Assembly (NCBI RefSeq): GCF_042675725.1
Contig: NZ_JBHTJN010000004.1
Location: 124,001 to 188,000, forward strand
DNA: 64,000 nucleotides
Reading direction: 5' to 3'
Origin: Seminibacterium arietis
Lineage (GTDB): Bacteria; Pseudomonadota; Gammaproteobacteria; Enterobacterales; Pasteurellaceae
The notes under the pieces are model-generated. The model searched no databases. It saw only the letters and a program-made list of their open reading frames with translations, and was not told the origin of the DNA. Both the position numbers and the translations under genes were made by a program. This document shows positions 40,660 through 50,614 of the stretch, in pieces (the stretch's first letter is position 1; every line of letters begins with the position of its first letter).

Positions 40660-41880
40660 ATGAAACCGATTATTCAATTTATTTTATTGATTTTTATATC
40701 TTTTTTCTCCATCGCTGGGTTTTCACAAGAATGGATAATAGCTATCGATCCTGGTCATGGTGGAAAAGATCCTGGTGCAATTGGACGTAAATTAAAAACT
40801 TACGAAAAAAACGTTACTTTAGCTATTGCAAAAGAACTCAAATATTTATTAGATAAAGATCCTAATTTCGATGCTGTACTTACTCGTAAGGGTGATTATT
40901 ATATCTCAGTATCTCAGCGTTCAGAAATTGCACGCAAACAAAAAGCGAATTTTCTCATTTCTATTCATGCAGATTCTTCCCTTTCTCCGCAATTACGTGG
41001 TGCTTCGGTTTGGGTATTATCAAATCGACGAGCTAATAGTGAAATGGGGAGATGGTTAGAAGATAGTGAAAAACAATCAGAATTACTTGGTGGTGCAGGC
41101 ACTGTGCTTTCATCTCATAATGAAAAATATTTAGATCAAACTGTACTTGATTTACAATTTGGACATAGCCAACGTGTTGGTTATGAACTAGGTCGCATCG
41201 TCTTAAAACGTTTCGCTAAAATAACAACACTTAGCCGCAATACACCACAACATGCAAGTCTTGGCGTACTGCGTTCGCCTGATATTCCTTCAATTTTAGT
41301 AGAAACAGGTTTTCTATCAAATGCTACGGAAGAAAAAAAATTAAGTAATAAACAATATCGTCAACAAATCGCACGCTTAATTTACGATAGCCTTGTAGAA
41401 TATCGTAAACGCTATTATAAGCCTCAGCCAAAAATATTAGTCGCTGGAGATGATAAAAAAGATCAAAAAATTGACCGCACTTTTATTCATAAAGTCAAAA
41501 AAGGCGAGACTCTATTCCAAATTTCAGTAAAATACAATATCAGTATGAATGCACTGATAAAATTAAATAATATTAAAAACAAGCAAGTTTTTGTTGGGCA
41601 AAATCTGAAAATACCCAATATTGTTGAAAATAGTGAGTCAAAAGCACAAGAAAACAAAAAGCAAAAGCTATCTTCTAAAGAAAATAAACAGGAAACAAAG
41701 CAAGAAAAAGCTGAAAATAAAAAAACTGTAGTTGCAAAATTTCATATTGTTAAAAAAAATCAAACCCTATATAGCATTGCTCGTGAATATGGGGTTTCAC
41801 CGCAAAAATTACTAAAATTAAATCCGCACTTAAAAAATGGTAAAGTGCTAACTGGACAAAAAATTCGTTTACGAGAATAA
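40660..41880 (+). CDS. amiB: AmiB-like N-acetylmuramoyl-L-alanine amidase with two LysM domains
   Basis: The 406-residue precursor has a signal peptide (about 1-22) and an amidase_3 zinc domain (about 25-245) with the metal residues in [18 protein letters not shown] and SIHADSS and the catalytic Glu in LVETGFLSN. Two C-terminal LysM peptidoglycan-binding repeats follow (about 273-315 and 363-405), joined by a Lys/Glu/Gln-rich linker. It cleaves septal murein during division, and E. coli relatives are activated by EnvC. E. coli AmiB has one LysM, so two is a Pasteurellaceae-style variant. Confidence 0.94.
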   Translation: MKPIIQFILLIFISFFSIAGFSQEWIIAIDPGHGGKDPGAIGRKLKTYEKNVTLAIAKELKYLLDKDPNFDAVLTRKGDYYISVSQRSEIARKQKANFLISIHADSSLSPQLRGASVWVLSNRRANSEMGRWLEDSEKQSELLGGAGTVLSSHNEKYLDQTVLDLQFGHSQRVGYELGRIVLKRFAKITTLSRNTPQHASLGVLRSPDIPSILVETGFLSNATEEKKLSNKQYRQQIARLIYDSLVEYRKRYYKPQPKILVAGDDKKDQKIDRTFIHKVKKGETLFQISVKYNISMNALIKLNNIKNKQVFVGQNLKIPNIVENSESKAQENKKQKLSSKENKQETKQEKAENKKTVVAKFHIVKKNQTLYSIAREYGVSPQKLLKLNPHLKNGKVLTGQKIRLRE

Positions 41881-41889
41881 GAAGTAAAA

Positions 41890-43707
41890 ATGCCAATACA
41901 AATTTTACCGCCTCAGCTCGCTAACCAAATTGCCGCTGGAGAAGTAGTCGAACGTCCTGCTTCAGTCGTAAAAGAGCTAGTAGAAAATAGCCTTGATGCG
42001 GGTGCAACGCAAATTCAAATTGATATTGAAGATGGTGGAGCTGGATTAATCAGAGTGCGAGATAATGGTATCGGCATAGCAAAAACAGAATTACCACTTG
42101 CTCTAGCTCGTCACGCAACTAGCAAAATTACTTGTATTGAAGATTTAGAAGCAATCCTCAGTTTAGGATTTCGTGGAGAAGCCTTAGCTAGTATCAGTTC
42201 GGTTTCTCGTCTAACCCTAACATCTCGCCCTCAAGAACAAAAAGAAGCTTGGCAAGTTTACGCTCAAGGTCGAGAGATGGAGACTACCATACAACCTGCA
42301 TCGCACCCTGTAGGAACAACTGTAGAAGTTGCAAACTTATTTTTCAACACGCCAGCAAGACGCAAATTCTTGCGTACTGCGAAAACGGAATTTGCTCATA
42401 TTGAAGAAGTTATTCGTCGTATTGCTTTAGCAAAATTCAATATTGCATTCACTCTCACTCATAACGGAAAAATCATCAAACAATATAAAAGTGCGGTCAA
42501 TAATCAACAAAAGATGAAACGCCTCGCTGCAATTTGTGGAGAAAATTTTGTTCATCATGCTTTAGAAATTAACTGGAAACACAATAAATTACATTTATTT
42601 GGTTGGGTTGGCTTGCCAACATACAGTCGTAATCAAAACGATCTGAATTATTGTTATGTCAATGGACGAATGATCCGAGATAAAGTTATAAATCACGCTA
42701 TTAGACAAGCTTATGCTGAGCGACTTTCAGCGAATCAATACCCTGCTTTCGTTTTATTTATCGATTTGGATCCTAATGAAGTTGATGTGAATGTTCACCC
42801 AACTAAACACGAAGTACGTTTTCATCAATCTCGTCTAGTTCATGATTTTATTTTTCAAGGTATTTTTGATGCACTAAATAACGAGAAAGTAGACTTATCG
42901 TTTCCCTCCGAGAGCAAAGAAAATGCTACATTAGTGCAAGTTTGTGAACCCGATGGACAATGGATTTCTTCTAATAAGCCAAATCGAGCAGCAGCAGGAA
43001 AAAATATTTTTACTCAATCTAATCGGCAATATCCAATCTCTCAGCCTGTACATAAAGAGTTTATGCCAAATTCTGTAAAATCAGCCGATAACGCTAATTT
43101 AGAAGTACAAAAAGTATATGGCGAATTGCTCACAAAACAACATAATAGAGAAAATACTAACACGCTCTCACAAAGCAATAAAAATATGCTTCGTGCTTTA
43201 TCACTGATTGAGAATAAAGCGTTATTATTACAACAAGATCAACAATTCTATTTAATTTCACTGACTGCATTACAGAAATTGAGATGTAAACTAAAATTAC
43301 AACAATCTCCTGTTTCACAACAAGCTTTATTGATTCCAATAACATTTCGTTTGAATGCATCGCAATTTTTGCAATGGCAGCAACAGAAACATTTTTTTCA
43401 GCAAACAGGTTTTTATTTTAACGAAAACTTACCGCAACAACGAATTAGCATCATTAAAGTTCCTGCGTGTTTACGTCATCAAAATATACAAAATGCTATA
43501 ATCCGTTTGCTAGAACAAAATCTAACTGAATTTTCTACTTTTTTGACCGCACTTTGTGATGTATTACAGACTACAGAAATCAATATTTTTGCTGATGCAA
43601 TAGCATTACTCACGGAAACAGAACAACTCATTACAACAGATTACCAACTTAAACAACTATTATTGCCTATAGATTGGAAAATCTACTTGGAAAAACTATC
43701 ATGCTAA
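41890..43707 (+). CDS. mutL: MutL, DNA mismatch repair protein
   Basis: The 605-residue protein has an N-terminal GHKL ATPase with motifs [21 protein letters not shown] and [11 protein letters not shown] transducer domain follows, holding [13 protein letters not shown] near residue 300. A linker of about 110 residues leads to the C-terminal dimerisation domain (about 420-605). It couples MutS mismatch recognition to MutH nicking. No endonuclease motif (DQHAxxER) is visible, consistent with a MutH-dependent system. It starts 9 nt after amiB and overlaps miaA by 7 nt. Confidence 0.97.
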   Translation: MPIQILPPQLANQIAAGEVVERPASVVKELVENSLDAGATQIQIDIEDGGAGLIRVRDNGIGIAKTELPLALARHATSKITCIEDLEAILSLGFRGEALASISSVSRLTLTSRPQEQKEAWQVYAQGREMETTIQPASHPVGTTVEVANLFFNTPARRKFLRTAKTEFAHIEEVIRRIALAKFNIAFTLTHNGKIIKQYKSAVNNQQKMKRLAAICGENFVHHALEINWKHNKLHLFGWVGLPTYSRNQNDLNYCYVNGRMIRDKVINHAIRQAYAERLSANQYPAFVLFIDLDPNEVDVNVHPTKHEVRFHQSRLVHDFIFQGIFDALNNEKVDLSFPSESKENATLVQVCEPDGQWISSNKPNRAAAGKNIFTQSNRQYPISQPVHKEFMPNSVKSADNANLEVQKVYGELLTKQHNRENTNTLSQSNKNMLRALSLIENKALLLQQDQQFYLISLTALQKLRCKLKLQQSPVSQQALLIPITFRLNASQFLQWQQQKHFFQQTGFYFNENLPQQRISIIKVPACLRHQNIQNAIIRLLEQNLTEFSTFLTALCDVLQTTEINIFADAIALLTETEQLITTDYQLKQLLLPIDWKIYLEKLSC

Positions 43708-44636
43708 GAAATTCAGATAACCCCATTGCAATTTTCTTAATGGGGCCAACGGCATCTGGTAAAACAGATTTAGCCATAAAACTATGCCAAACTTTGCCTT
43801 TAGAGATTATCAGCGTAGATTCCGCTTTAATTTACAAAGGAATGGACATTGGTACGGCAAAACCTAGTGCAGAAGAGCTAGCACTAGCACCTCACCGCTT
43901 GATTGATATTAAAGATCCCGCTGAAACTTATTCGGCTGCTGAGTTCCGTCATGATGCATTACAAGAAATGACAAAAATTACTGCTCAAGGAAAGATACCA
44001 TTACTCGTTGGTGGCACAATGCTATACTACAAAGCCTTGCTAGAAGGACTCTCTCCGTTACCCTCCGCCGATGAGAATATTCGCCGTGAAATTGAACAAG
44101 AAGCAAAAAAATACGGTTGGCATGCTTTACATCAAAAATTAGCGGAAATAGATCCTATATCCGCTCAGCGAATCAATCCTAATGATAGTCAGCGGATTAA
44201 CCGAGCATTGGAAGTTTTTTATATTAGTGGCCAGTCTCTAACTTCATTAATGAATCAAAAAGGCAATAAACTACCCTATAAAATCTTACAATTTGCGATA
44301 GCTCCTCAAGAACGAGCCATTTTACACCAAAGAATAGAACAACGATTCAATAAAATGCTAGCTTTAGGATTTCAGCAGGAAGTTGAAACATTATTTCAAC
44401 GATCTGATTTACACCTCAACTTACCGTCAATTCGCTGTGTAGGCTATCGTCAAATGTGGGAATTTTTGCAAGGTGATTATGATTATAATGAAATGGTATT
44501 TAGAGGCATTTGTGCTACAAGACAGCTCGCTAAACGACAAATCACTTGGCTTAGAGGCTGGAAATATCCGCTACAATGGTTAGACAGCCTACAAATTGAA
44601 CAGGCAAAGCAATCAGTTATACAATCTGTAAAATAA
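43701..44636 (+). CDS. miaA: MiaA, tRNA dimethylallyltransferase
   Basis: The 311-residue enzyme attaches a dimethylallyl group to A37 of tRNAs reading UNN codons. It has the P-loop GPTASGKT at 15-22 and the conserved [31 protein letters not shown] and [14 protein letters not shown] segments. I use the ATG at 43701, which overlaps the mutL stop and has TTGGAAAAA upstream; a TTG 27 nt earlier would lengthen it without family support. Translation of rpoS-like and leader peptides depends on MiaA in relatives. Confidence 0.95.
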   Translation: MLRNSDNPIAIFLMGPTASGKTDLAIKLCQTLPLEIISVDSALIYKGMDIGTAKPSAEELALAPHRLIDIKDPAETYSAAEFRHDALQEMTKITAQGKIPLLVGGTMLYYKALLEGLSPLPSADENIRREIEQEAKKYGWHALHQKLAEIDPISAQRINPNDSQRINRALEVFYISGQSLTSLMNQKGNKLPYKILQFAIAPQERAILHQRIEQRFNKMLALGFQQEVETLFQRSDLHLNLPSIRCVGYRQMWEFLQGDYDYNEMVFRGICATRQLAKRQITWLRGWKYPLQWLDSLQIEQAKQSVIQSVK

Positions 44637-44748
44637 TTTTGTCACAGAGATGACATTTTATTAGATTATTGCTATATTGTCGGAGGAGACAAATGAATAC
44701 TCCCAAATAGTTTGATCTAATCAACAAATAATAAAAAGGAATAAAAAT

Positions 44749-45039
44749 ATGGCAAAAGGGCAATCTTTACAAGATCCTTATTTAAATGCACTACGTCGCG
44801 AACGTATTCCCGTATCAATTTACTTAGTAAACGGCATCAAACTTCAAGGTCAAATTGAATCTTTCGATCAGTTTGTAATCTTACTGAAGAACACTGTAAA
44901 TCAAATGGTTTACAAACATGCAATTTCCACTGTAGTTCCTGCTCGCTCTGTAGCTCATCATAATAATTCTGCTCAGCAGCCTCAAGGTAGCTTAAATGAT
45001 GTTTCTAGTGAGCCAAGTAGCACTCAATTAGCTGAATAA
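44749..45039 (+). CDS. hfq: Hfq, RNA chaperone
   Basis: The 96-residue protein has the Sm1 core ([19 protein letters not shown], with the distal/proximal RNA-binding Gln and Phe residues) and the Sm2 [10 protein letters not shown] motif. A Gln/Ser-rich flexible tail follows. It forms a hexamer that pairs small RNAs with mRNAs. It follows miaA by 112 bp, the conserved gene order, and is closed by an uptake-signal hairpin. Confidence 0.98.
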   Translation: MAKGQSLQDPYLNALRRERIPVSIYLVNGIKLQGQIESFDQFVILLKNTVNQMVYKHAISTVVPARSVAHHNNSAQQPQGSLNDVSSEPSSTQLAE

Positions 45040-45073
45040 CTTGCAGTGAAATAAAAAAATTAATTAACGAAAC

Positions 45074-45110
45074 AAGTGCGGTATAAAATAAAAATTTTTA
45101 CCGCACTTTT
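45074..45110 (+). terminator. hfq terminator from inverted uptake signals
   Basis: Complementary cores at 45074-45082 and 45100-45108, 35 nt after the hfq stop, are followed by TTTTTATTT on the plus strand. Good intrinsic terminator. Confidence 0.8.
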
Positions 45111-45244
45111 TATTTCATTCTAACTGAGATGAGTTGCTATTTTGATCCTACACAAGTTATATCTTGTAAATATATCTTTGTATTAAGAATAAAATAAAAT
45201 TATTCTTTTCATAGTATTCTAATTTGAGATATCGAACGCTTGAA

Positions 45245-45320
45245 TGGTGGGTCGTGAAGGATTCGAACCTTCGACCAACGGATTAAAAGTCCGCTGCTCT
45301 ACCGACTGAGCTAACGACCC
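45245..45320 (-). tRNA. tRNA-Lys (anticodon TTT), copy 4 of the array
   Basis: On the minus strand this is GGGTCGTTAGCTCAGTCGG...ACTTTTAAT...CACGACCC with encoded CCA, a standard 76-nt tRNA-Lys. It is the last copy in the transcription direction and is identical to the other three. Confidence 0.96.
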
Positions 45321-45344
45321 TTAAAATTAAGGTTTTGTTCTAAG

Positions 45345-45420
45345 TGGTGGGTCGTGAAGGATTCGAACCTTCGACCAACGGATTAAAAGTCCGCTGCTCT
45401 ACCGACTGAGCTAACGACCC
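45345..45420 (-). tRNA. tRNA-Lys (anticodon TTT), copy 3
   Basis: Identical 76-nt tRNA-Lys with encoded CCA. A 24-bp spacer identical to the others separates it from each neighbour. Confidence 0.96.
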
Positions 45421-45444
45421 TTAAAATTAAGGTTTTGTTCTAAG

Positions 45445-45520
45445 TGGTGGGTCGTGAAGGATTCGAACCTTCGACCAACGGATTAAAAGTCCGCTGCTCT
45501 ACCGACTGAGCTAACGACCC
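45445..45520 (-). tRNA. tRNA-Lys (anticodon TTT), copy 2
   Basis: Identical 76-nt tRNA-Lys with encoded CCA, in phase with the exact 100-bp repeat unit of the array. Confidence 0.96.
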
Positions 45521-45544
45521 TTAAAATTAAGGTTTTGTTCTAAG

Positions 45545-45620
45545 TGGTGGGTCGTGAAGGATTCGAACCTTCGACCAACGGATTAAAAGTCCGCTGCTCT
45601 ACCGACTGAGCTAACGACCC
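45545..45620 (-). tRNA. tRNA-Lys (anticodon TTT), copy 1
   Basis: First copy in the transcription direction; a promoter lies just upstream (45642-45669). Sequence identical to the other copies. Confidence 0.96.
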
Positions 45621-45641
45621 ACTCTTGCGTAACAGGTGCTT

Positions 45642-45669
45642 ATAATAGCGTTTTTATTTTAATAATCAA
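45642..45669 (-). promoter_or_regulatory. Promoter of the tRNA-Lys array
   Basis: On the minus strand TTGATT (45664-45669) and TATTAT (45642-45647) are 16 bp apart, ending about 21 bp before the first tRNA. The rest of 45621-45838 is AT-rich and holds only the pal terminator. Confidence 0.5.
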
Positions 45670-45779
45670 CAAAAATTTTCATTCTTTTGTCTGTTTGAAT
45701 GAATACTCAACAATTTATCTATTCTTTGTACTGAACAACGTATTCTAAAATAAAAAATAATCAATTCTATTGTAAAAAA

Positions 45780-45809
45780 AATAAAACCAGAACTAAGTCT
45801 GGTTTTATT
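45780..45809 (-). terminator. pal terminator
   Basis: AATAAAACCAGA and TCTGGTTTTATT form a 12-bp stem 29 nt past the pal stop, ending the tol-pal transcript before the tRNA-Lys promoter. Confidence 0.8.
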
Positions 45810-45838
45810 CTTATCATTTTTTAATGCAAAACAGTTAA

Positions 45839-46297
45839 TTAATATACTAACACTGCACGACGGTTTTTAGAATATGCTGCTTCATCATGTCCTAAAGCTG
45901 CTGGTTTTTCTTCACCGTAAGAAACAGTTGAAACTTGTCCTGCTTGCACGCCTTTTGCTGATAAGAAATTTTTAACAGCATCAGCACGACGTTGACCTAA
46001 TGCGATATTGTATTCAGGTGTACCGCGTTCATCTGCATGACCTTCCACAGAAACCTTAGATGCTGGAGTTGCATTTAAATAAGCTGCATGTGCATCTAAA
46101 ATTTGAGCATATTCGCCTTCCACTGCGTATTTATCAAAACCGAAATAAACAGTGTTATAACGTTGTTGTAAATCTTGCACAGAATAACCGCCAAAAGTTT
46201 GTCCGTTTGCATCCGCAGTTTCATTTTTTGATGAACTACATGCTGCTAATACTGCAACAGAACCCGCTACAACTAATAATTTTGCAAATTTTTTCAT
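45839..46297 (-). CDS. pal: Pal, peptidoglycan-associated lipoprotein
   Basis: The 152-residue precursor has a lipobox (VLAAC, Cys at residue 20) and a C-terminal OmpA-like domain with the peptidoglycan-binding motif [25 protein letters not shown]. It tethers the outer membrane to murein and binds TolB and TolA. It is last in ybgC-tolQRAB-pal. No cpoB/ybgF gene follows as it does in E. coli; the tRNA-Lys array takes its place. In H. influenzae this protein is the antigen P6. Confidence 0.97.
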   Translation of the reverse strand: MKKFAKLLVVAGSVAVLAACSSSKNETADANGQTFGGYSVQDLQQRYNTVYFGFDKYAVEGEYAQILDAHAAYLNATPASKVSVEGHADERGTPEYNIALGQRRADAVKNFLSAKGVQAGQVSTVSYGEEKPAALGHDEAAYSKNRRAVLVY

Positions 46298-46306
46298 TTA
46301 ATTCTC

Positions 46307-47614
46307 CTAGTTTTTACTTAAATATGGTGACCAGGCAGGAAATTTCACTTGTCCGTCACTTCCTGGCAAACGTGCTTTAAAGCGACCATCAGAGGAAACC
46401 AATTGTAGCACCTTTCCTACGCCTTGTGTAGAGCTATAAATAATCATTATACCGTTTGGCGATATACTTGGACTTTCATCTAAAAAAGTCGTGCTTAACA
46501 TTTCTATTTTGCCACTTGCTAAGTCTTTACGCATAATATGATCGCCTGAAATCATGATCAATGCACTTCCATCTGCGGACATTTGACCGCTATAAGTACG
46601 TCCTCCTGAACTGATTAACGAAATATTGCCTCCAGCGGTATCCATACTATAGAGTTGAGGCACGCCACTTCTATCTGAAGTGAAAATAATGGATTGACTA
46701 TCCGCTGTCCAAGAAGGCTCCGTATTATTACCCTCATTGTGAGTTAACTGTGTTATCTGCCCACCAGCTAAACTCATTACGTAGATATTCAATTTACTTT
46801 CTTTAGAGGAAGCAAAAGCCAATCGAGAACCGTCAGGAGAAAAAGATGGAGCTCCATTGTGTCCCTCAAATGAAGCTACAACTCGTCTTTTTCCAGAGTG
46901 CAAGTCATGAACAACTAACTGAGACTTCCGATTTTCAAAAGTAACATAAGCTAACTTACCACCATCAGCAGACCAAGCTGGTGACATTAGCGGTTGTGAA
47001 CTTTGAGTTACAATAAATTGATTATGTCCATCATAATCAGCTATACGTACTTGATAAGGCTTTGAACCACCATGTTTTTGTACTATATAAGCAATCTTCG
47101 TTCTGAATGCACCACGGATACCTGTCAATTTTTCAAACACTTCATCACTAATTGTGTGAGTACCTAAACGTATTGCATTTGCGGGTACCGCATATTGATT
47201 TTGCATCAATACCGCCCCCGCTGTACCAGTTGCTCCTATAGTATCCACTAACTGATAAGCGATACTATAACCATTACCATTCGGTGTTACTTGACCAACA
47301 ACTATTGCATCAATCCCCAACGCTAACCAAGCTTCAGAATTAACTTCTGCTGCTGAAGTTGGTTGTTGTGGCATACGATTAACTGGAATAGGATTAAATT
47401 TACCGCTATTGCGTAAATCTGCTGAAATAATATCTGCCACATCAACAGGCATTGTGCCTGCACCATTCCATTTAAACGGCACAACAGCGATAGGTCTAGC
47501 ACTATCAACCCCTTTATCAATCACAATTCGAACTTCATCTTCTGCTTGAGCTGTAGCCACACAAGCTATCAACAACAGCAGCGATAAATTCAGTATGTGT
47601 TTAATTATGTTCAT
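46307..47614 (-). CDS. tolB: TolB, Tol-Pal periplasmic beta-propeller
   Basis: The 435-residue precursor has a signal peptide (about 1-24, ending AQA). Its N-terminal domain has the TolA-binding start ([20 protein letters not shown]), and six C-terminal beta-propeller blades carry repeated SPDG/SADG/SPNG turns such as [12 protein letters not shown]. It links Pal to the TolQRA motor. It is 10 nt before pal and 32 nt after tolA. Confidence 0.97.
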   Translation of the reverse strand: MNIIKHILNLSLLLLIACVATAQAEDEVRIVIDKGVDSARPIAVVPFKWNGAGTMPVDVADIISADLRNSGKFNPIPVNRMPQQPTSAAEVNSEAWLALGIDAIVVGQVTPNGNGYSIAYQLVDTIGATGTAGAVLMQNQYAVPANAIRLGTHTISDEVFEKLTGIRGAFRTKIAYIVQKHGGSKPYQVRIADYDGHNQFIVTQSSQPLMSPAWSADGGKLAYVTFENRKSQLVVHDLHSGKRRVVASFEGHNGAPSFSPDGSRLAFASSKESKLNIYVMSLAGGQITQLTHNEGNNTEPSWTADSQSIIFTSDRSGVPQLYSMDTAGGNISLISSGGRTYSGQMSADGSALIMISGDHIMRKDLASGKIEMLSTTFLDESPSISPNGIMIIYSSTQGVGKVLQLVSSDGRFKARLPGSDGQVKFPAWSPYLSKN

Positions 47615-47646
47615 AAATTTTCCCTTATTTTATGTGTTTATCATTA

Positions 47647-48783
47647 CTATTTCGGTTCAAAAACAATAATCGGACTCTTATTTCTTTCATAAATGGCGTC
47701 TGTTGGAGCCGCTGGCACTTTTTTCGTACGAGCGACCGCACTTAATGCAGCAGAACAAACAGCTCCATCTCCTGAGATTTTTCGATAACTTGAAATTGTG
47801 CCATCTCGTTCTAATTGAATGCGTACTTCGCATTTTTTACCTAAAAAGCTAGGTTCAATCAAAAATCGTCGCATAATTTCCTTTTTAATCAAGCCTGCGT
47901 ACTGATCTCCAATTTTTCCGCCGTCACCATTCCCCATCGCTGCACCACTACCTTGAGAGCCTCGTTTATTAGCGTTTCCACCCACCGCAGCACTGCCACC
48001 ACCAATATCACCACTATTGAGAAAATCATCAAGTGCTGCGGCTTGAGCCGCACGTTTTTCAGCTTCTGCTTTAGCTCTAGCTTCTTTTTCGGCTTTGGCT
48101 TTAGCCTCTTTCTCTGCTTTTAATTTGGCTAACTTTTCTTTCTCCGCTTTTTCTCGTTCTGCCCTCTCTTTTTCAGCCTTGGCTTTTTCCGCTTTTTCAC
48201 GTTCAATTTTTTGTTTTTCTAACCGCTCTTTTTCTAACCGTTCTTTTTCTGCTTTCGCTTTCGCAATTTTTTCTTGTTCTGCTTGCTTAGCTGCCATTGC
48301 TAAGCGTTGAGCCTCCGCCTCTGCTTTAAGTTTTGCTGCTTCTGCTGCCTGTTTAGCTTGAGCTTCTTCAGCTTTTTGTTTTTCAATTGCAGCTAACCTT
48401 TTTTGCTCTTCTAATTTTTTCTGTTGCTCTTGTTTTTTCTGCTCCGCAAGCTGTTTTTCACGTTCAATACGCTGTTTTTCTAGCTGTTGTTGCTCAATTT
48501 CCAACTGCTGCTGTCGCTTTTCTTCCTCAAGCTTTTGTTGTTGCAATAAACGCTGCTTTTCTATTTCACCTTTTTTGTTTTGTTGCAAGCGACCCCACTC
48601 TTGTGCAGCTTTACCAGTATCCACCATTACTGCCCCGATCGCCTCGCCAGAATCTTCTCCACCGCCCATAATTTCTACATGGCTATAAAAAGATCCCCAT
48701 ATCAACAAGCCAAATAAGATCAGGTGCAGAACAACAGAAATAATCACTGCACTTATGCCGTTATTTTGTTGATTTTTACGCAC
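47647..48783 (-). CDS. tolA: TolA, Tol-Pal energy-transducing protein
   Basis: The 378-residue protein has one N-terminal membrane helix (about 13-33), then a very long helical domain rich in Lys, Glu, Ala and Gln (about 65-250, many KAEKE-type repeats), and a globular C-terminal domain (about 285-378) with two cysteines likely disulfide-bonded. It spans the periplasm to pull on Pal/TolB using the TolQR proton motor. The helical domain biases the antisense strand so that it appears open, but no antisense gene is supported. Confidence 0.95.
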   Translation of the reverse strand: MRKNQQNNGISAVIISVVLHLILFGLLIWGSFYSHVEIMGGGEDSGEAIGAVMVDTGKAAQEWGRLQQNKKGEIEKQRLLQQQKLEEEKRQQQLEIEQQQLEKQRIEREKQLAEQKKQEQQKKLEEQKRLAAIEKQKAEEAQAKQAAEAAKLKAEAEAQRLAMAAKQAEQEKIAKAKAEKERLEKERLEKQKIEREKAEKAKAEKERAEREKAEKEKLAKLKAEKEAKAKAEKEARAKAEAEKRAAQAAALDDFLNSGDIGGGSAAVGGNANKRGSQGSGAAMGNGDGGKIGDQYAGLIKKEIMRRFLIEPSFLGKKCEVRIQLERDGTISSYRKISGDGAVCSAALSAVARTKKVPAAPTDAIYERNKSPIIVFEPK

Positions 48784-48794
48784 AAAACACCTAC

Positions 48795-49220
48795 TTAAAT
48801 TGGATTAGTCATTAAACCTACCGATTTAATGCCCGCTAAATGTAATAAATTCAATGCCTTAATAATTTCTTCATAAGGGACATCTTTTGCTCCCCCTACT
48901 AGAAATACAGTTTTATTATCTTTTTCAAATTCCTGTTTAGTCATTTGACTGACCATTTCTTCGGTAAGATTTTCAGCACGTTCACCCGCAATAGATAAAG
49001 CATATTGCCCAATACCTGACACTTCTAAAATAACAGGCGGTTTATTTTCATTACTCGATACTAACTCACTATCAACAGCATCAGGTAATTCTACTTGCAC
49101 ACTTTGGCTAATAATCGGTGCTGTTGCCATAAAAATCAGCAACAATACCAACAACACATCTAAAAACGGAACAATATTGATTTCCGATTTAATATTTCGA
49201 CCTCGACGACGATAAGACAT
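48795..49220 (-). CDS. tolR: TolR, Tol-Pal motor subunit
   Basis: The 141-residue protein is of the ExbD/TolR family, with a short basic N-terminus (SYRRRGRNIKSEI), one membrane helix (about 17-37) holding the proton-relay Asp in NIVPFLDVLLVLLLIFM, and a periplasmic domain. It works with TolQ to energise TolA. It lies 11 nt before tolA and 99 bp after tolQ. Confidence 0.96.
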   Translation of the reverse strand: MSYRRRGRNIKSEINIVPFLDVLLVLLLIFMATAPIISQSVQVELPDAVDSELVSSNENKPPVILEVSGIGQYALSIAGERAENLTEEMVSQMTKQEFEKDNKTVFLVGGAKDVPYEEIIKALNLLHLAGIKSVGLMTNPI

Positions 49221-49319
49221 TTTTACCCCTAAAATTTTGCTAAACCGACTGCACTTAATTTATAACTTTATGCAAAATGCAAAGTGCGGGCAATTTTGGA
49301 TAAATTTTCAATAAAATGA

Positions 49320-50006
49320 TTATAAATGATTACGCCCAAATACTTGACGATGTAGAATTGAAGTAAATTCATCAATAAAGTTACCATAATTTTGCTCTAA
49401 CTTATTGATTCTTAAGCTTAAACGGTTATATGCTATCACCGCTGGAATTGCCGCAAACAAACCAATTGCGGTAGCAATCAACGCTTCTGCGATGCCTGGT
49501 GCAACCATTTGTAAAGTTGCTTGTTTTACTCCACTCAATGCCATAAACGCATGCATAATTCCCCAAACTGTCCCAAACAAACCAATATAAGGGCTAATTG
49601 AAGCAACAGTAGCTAAAAATGGCACTCTCGTTTCAAGATCTTCTACTTCTCGATTCATCGCTAAATTCATTGCCCTTGTACTGCCTTGAATGATTGACTC
49701 AGGGGCATCAGGATTAGCTTGTTTTAAGCGTGAAAATTCTTTAAAACCAACAAAAAAGATTTGTTCGCTACCTGATAATCCATCACGGCGATTGGATAAT
49801 CCCTCGTATAATTTATTTAAATCTTCACCCGACCAAAAACGATCTTCAAAAGCAACAGACTCCTTTAACGCACGAGTTAAAATACGGCTACGCTGAATAA
49901 TAATCGCCCAAGAAATAATAGAAAAAGCAAGTAAAATCAAAATAATCACTTGCACAACAATACTCGCTTTAAGGAATAGTCCTAAAAAATTTAATTCAGT
50001 GGTCAT
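49320..50006 (-). CDS. tolQ: TolQ, Tol-Pal motor channel subunit
   Basis: The 228-residue protein is of the ExbB/TolQ family and has three membrane helices (about 15-37, 135-158 and 170-193). The conserved [28 protein letters not shown] segment is seen as [20 protein letters not shown], and [24 protein letters not shown] carries the channel Thr residues. It forms the proton channel pentamer with TolR. It lies 28 nt after ybgC. Confidence 0.96.
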   Translation of the reverse strand: MTTELNFLGLFLKASIVVQVIILILLAFSIISWAIIIQRSRILTRALKESVAFEDRFWSGEDLNKLYEGLSNRRDGLSGSEQIFFVGFKEFSRLKQANPDAPESIIQGSTRAMNLAMNREVEDLETRVPFLATVASISPYIGLFGTVWGIMHAFMALSGVKQATLQMVAPGIAEALIATAIGLFAAIPAVIAYNRLSLRINKLEQNYGNFIDEFTSILHRQVFGRNHL

Positions 50007-50034
50007 TATAAACTCCGAAATTGAAAATCACTGA

Positions 50035-50445
50035 TTAGCTCAAAAATGCCGATTTAATCATATCAGGCAATGCCATTGCTTTCATTTTCACCATGTCCAC
50101 ACAAGCAATTTTCACTTGTGCAGTAGATAAAATTTGTTCGTTTCGTTTTAATTTTTGTTCAAATAAAATTGTAGCACCTCGAACTTCTGTTACTTCAGTT
50201 TCAACCAGTAACAAATCATCTAATCTCGCTGCAATTTTGTAATCAATGTGCATAGTTTTGACCACAAAAGCGATATTATGTTCATTTAACAATTGTTGTT
50301 GAGAAAAATTCATCTGCCGTAAATATTCTGTTCTAGCTCGCTCAAAAAAATGCAAATATCTTGCATGATAAACTACGCCACCCGCATCAGTGTCCTCATA
50401 ATAAACTCGCACAGCAAGCTGAGAAATATTCATTTGATTACTCAT
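50035..50445 (-). CDS. ybgC: YbgC, acyl-CoA thioesterase of the Tol-Pal operon
   Basis: The 136-residue hotdog-fold thioesterase has the family motif VYYEDTDAGGVVYHARYLHFFERARTE, with the catalytic Asp at residue 20. The H. influenzae homologue hydrolyses short-chain acyl-CoAs; in E. coli it associates with phospholipid-synthesis proteins. It is the first gene of ybgC-tolQRAB-pal. Its promoter lies in the 50446-50614 gap, shared with the 3' end of the adhesin gene. Confidence 0.94.
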   Translation of the reverse strand: MSNQMNISQLAVRVYYEDTDAGGVVYHARYLHFFERARTEYLRQMNFSQQQLLNEHNIAFVVKTMHIDYKIAARLDDLLLVETEVTEVRGATILFEQKLKRNEQILSTAQVKIACVDMVKMKAMALPDMIKSAFLS

Positions 50446-50510
50446 ATTTTAAATGTAGGAAAACGCCATTGTAGAGAGATGAACAAAGATAAGCAAGTGA
50501 ATATTAAAGC

Positions 50511-50543
50511 AAAAAATCCCTTTTTTGTAAAAAGGGATTTTAA
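50511..50543 (-). terminator. Second hairpin after the adhesin gene
   Basis: AAAAAATCCCTTTTT and AAAAAGGGATTTTAATTTT form a long AT-rich stem with GGG/CCC core in the 50446-50614 gap. It backs up the uptake-signal hairpin at 50569-50595 and separates the adhesin from ybgC. Confidence 0.75.
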
Positions 50544-50568
50544 TTTTAAACTTAGCTGTAATCATCAC

Positions 50569-50595
50569 ACCGCACTTTGACTAAACAAGTGCGGT
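50569..50595 (-). terminator. Inverted uptake-signal hairpin after the adhesin gene
   Basis: Complementary cores at 50569-50577 and 50587-50595 form a stem with a 9-nt loop, 20 nt past the adhesin stop. The T tail is poor, which may explain the second hairpin. Confidence 0.65.
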
Positions 50596-50614
50596 GAGTT
50601 TTAGTCAAGTTTGA

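Noticed and set aside
43674..43700. Extended miaA N-terminus from a TTG
   Set aside because: The ATG at 43701 gives the family length, has a ribosome-binding site and couples to the mutL stop.
45245..45620. Regular 100-bp repeats suggesting a CRISPR-like array
   Set aside because: Each unit is a complete tRNA-Lys gene with identical spacers, whereas CRISPR spacers would be unique.
48095..48671. Antisense frames opposite the tolA helical domain
   Set aside because: They are mirrors of the Lys/Glu/Ala-rich repeats and encode Phe/Ser/Leu low-complexity sequence without start signals.
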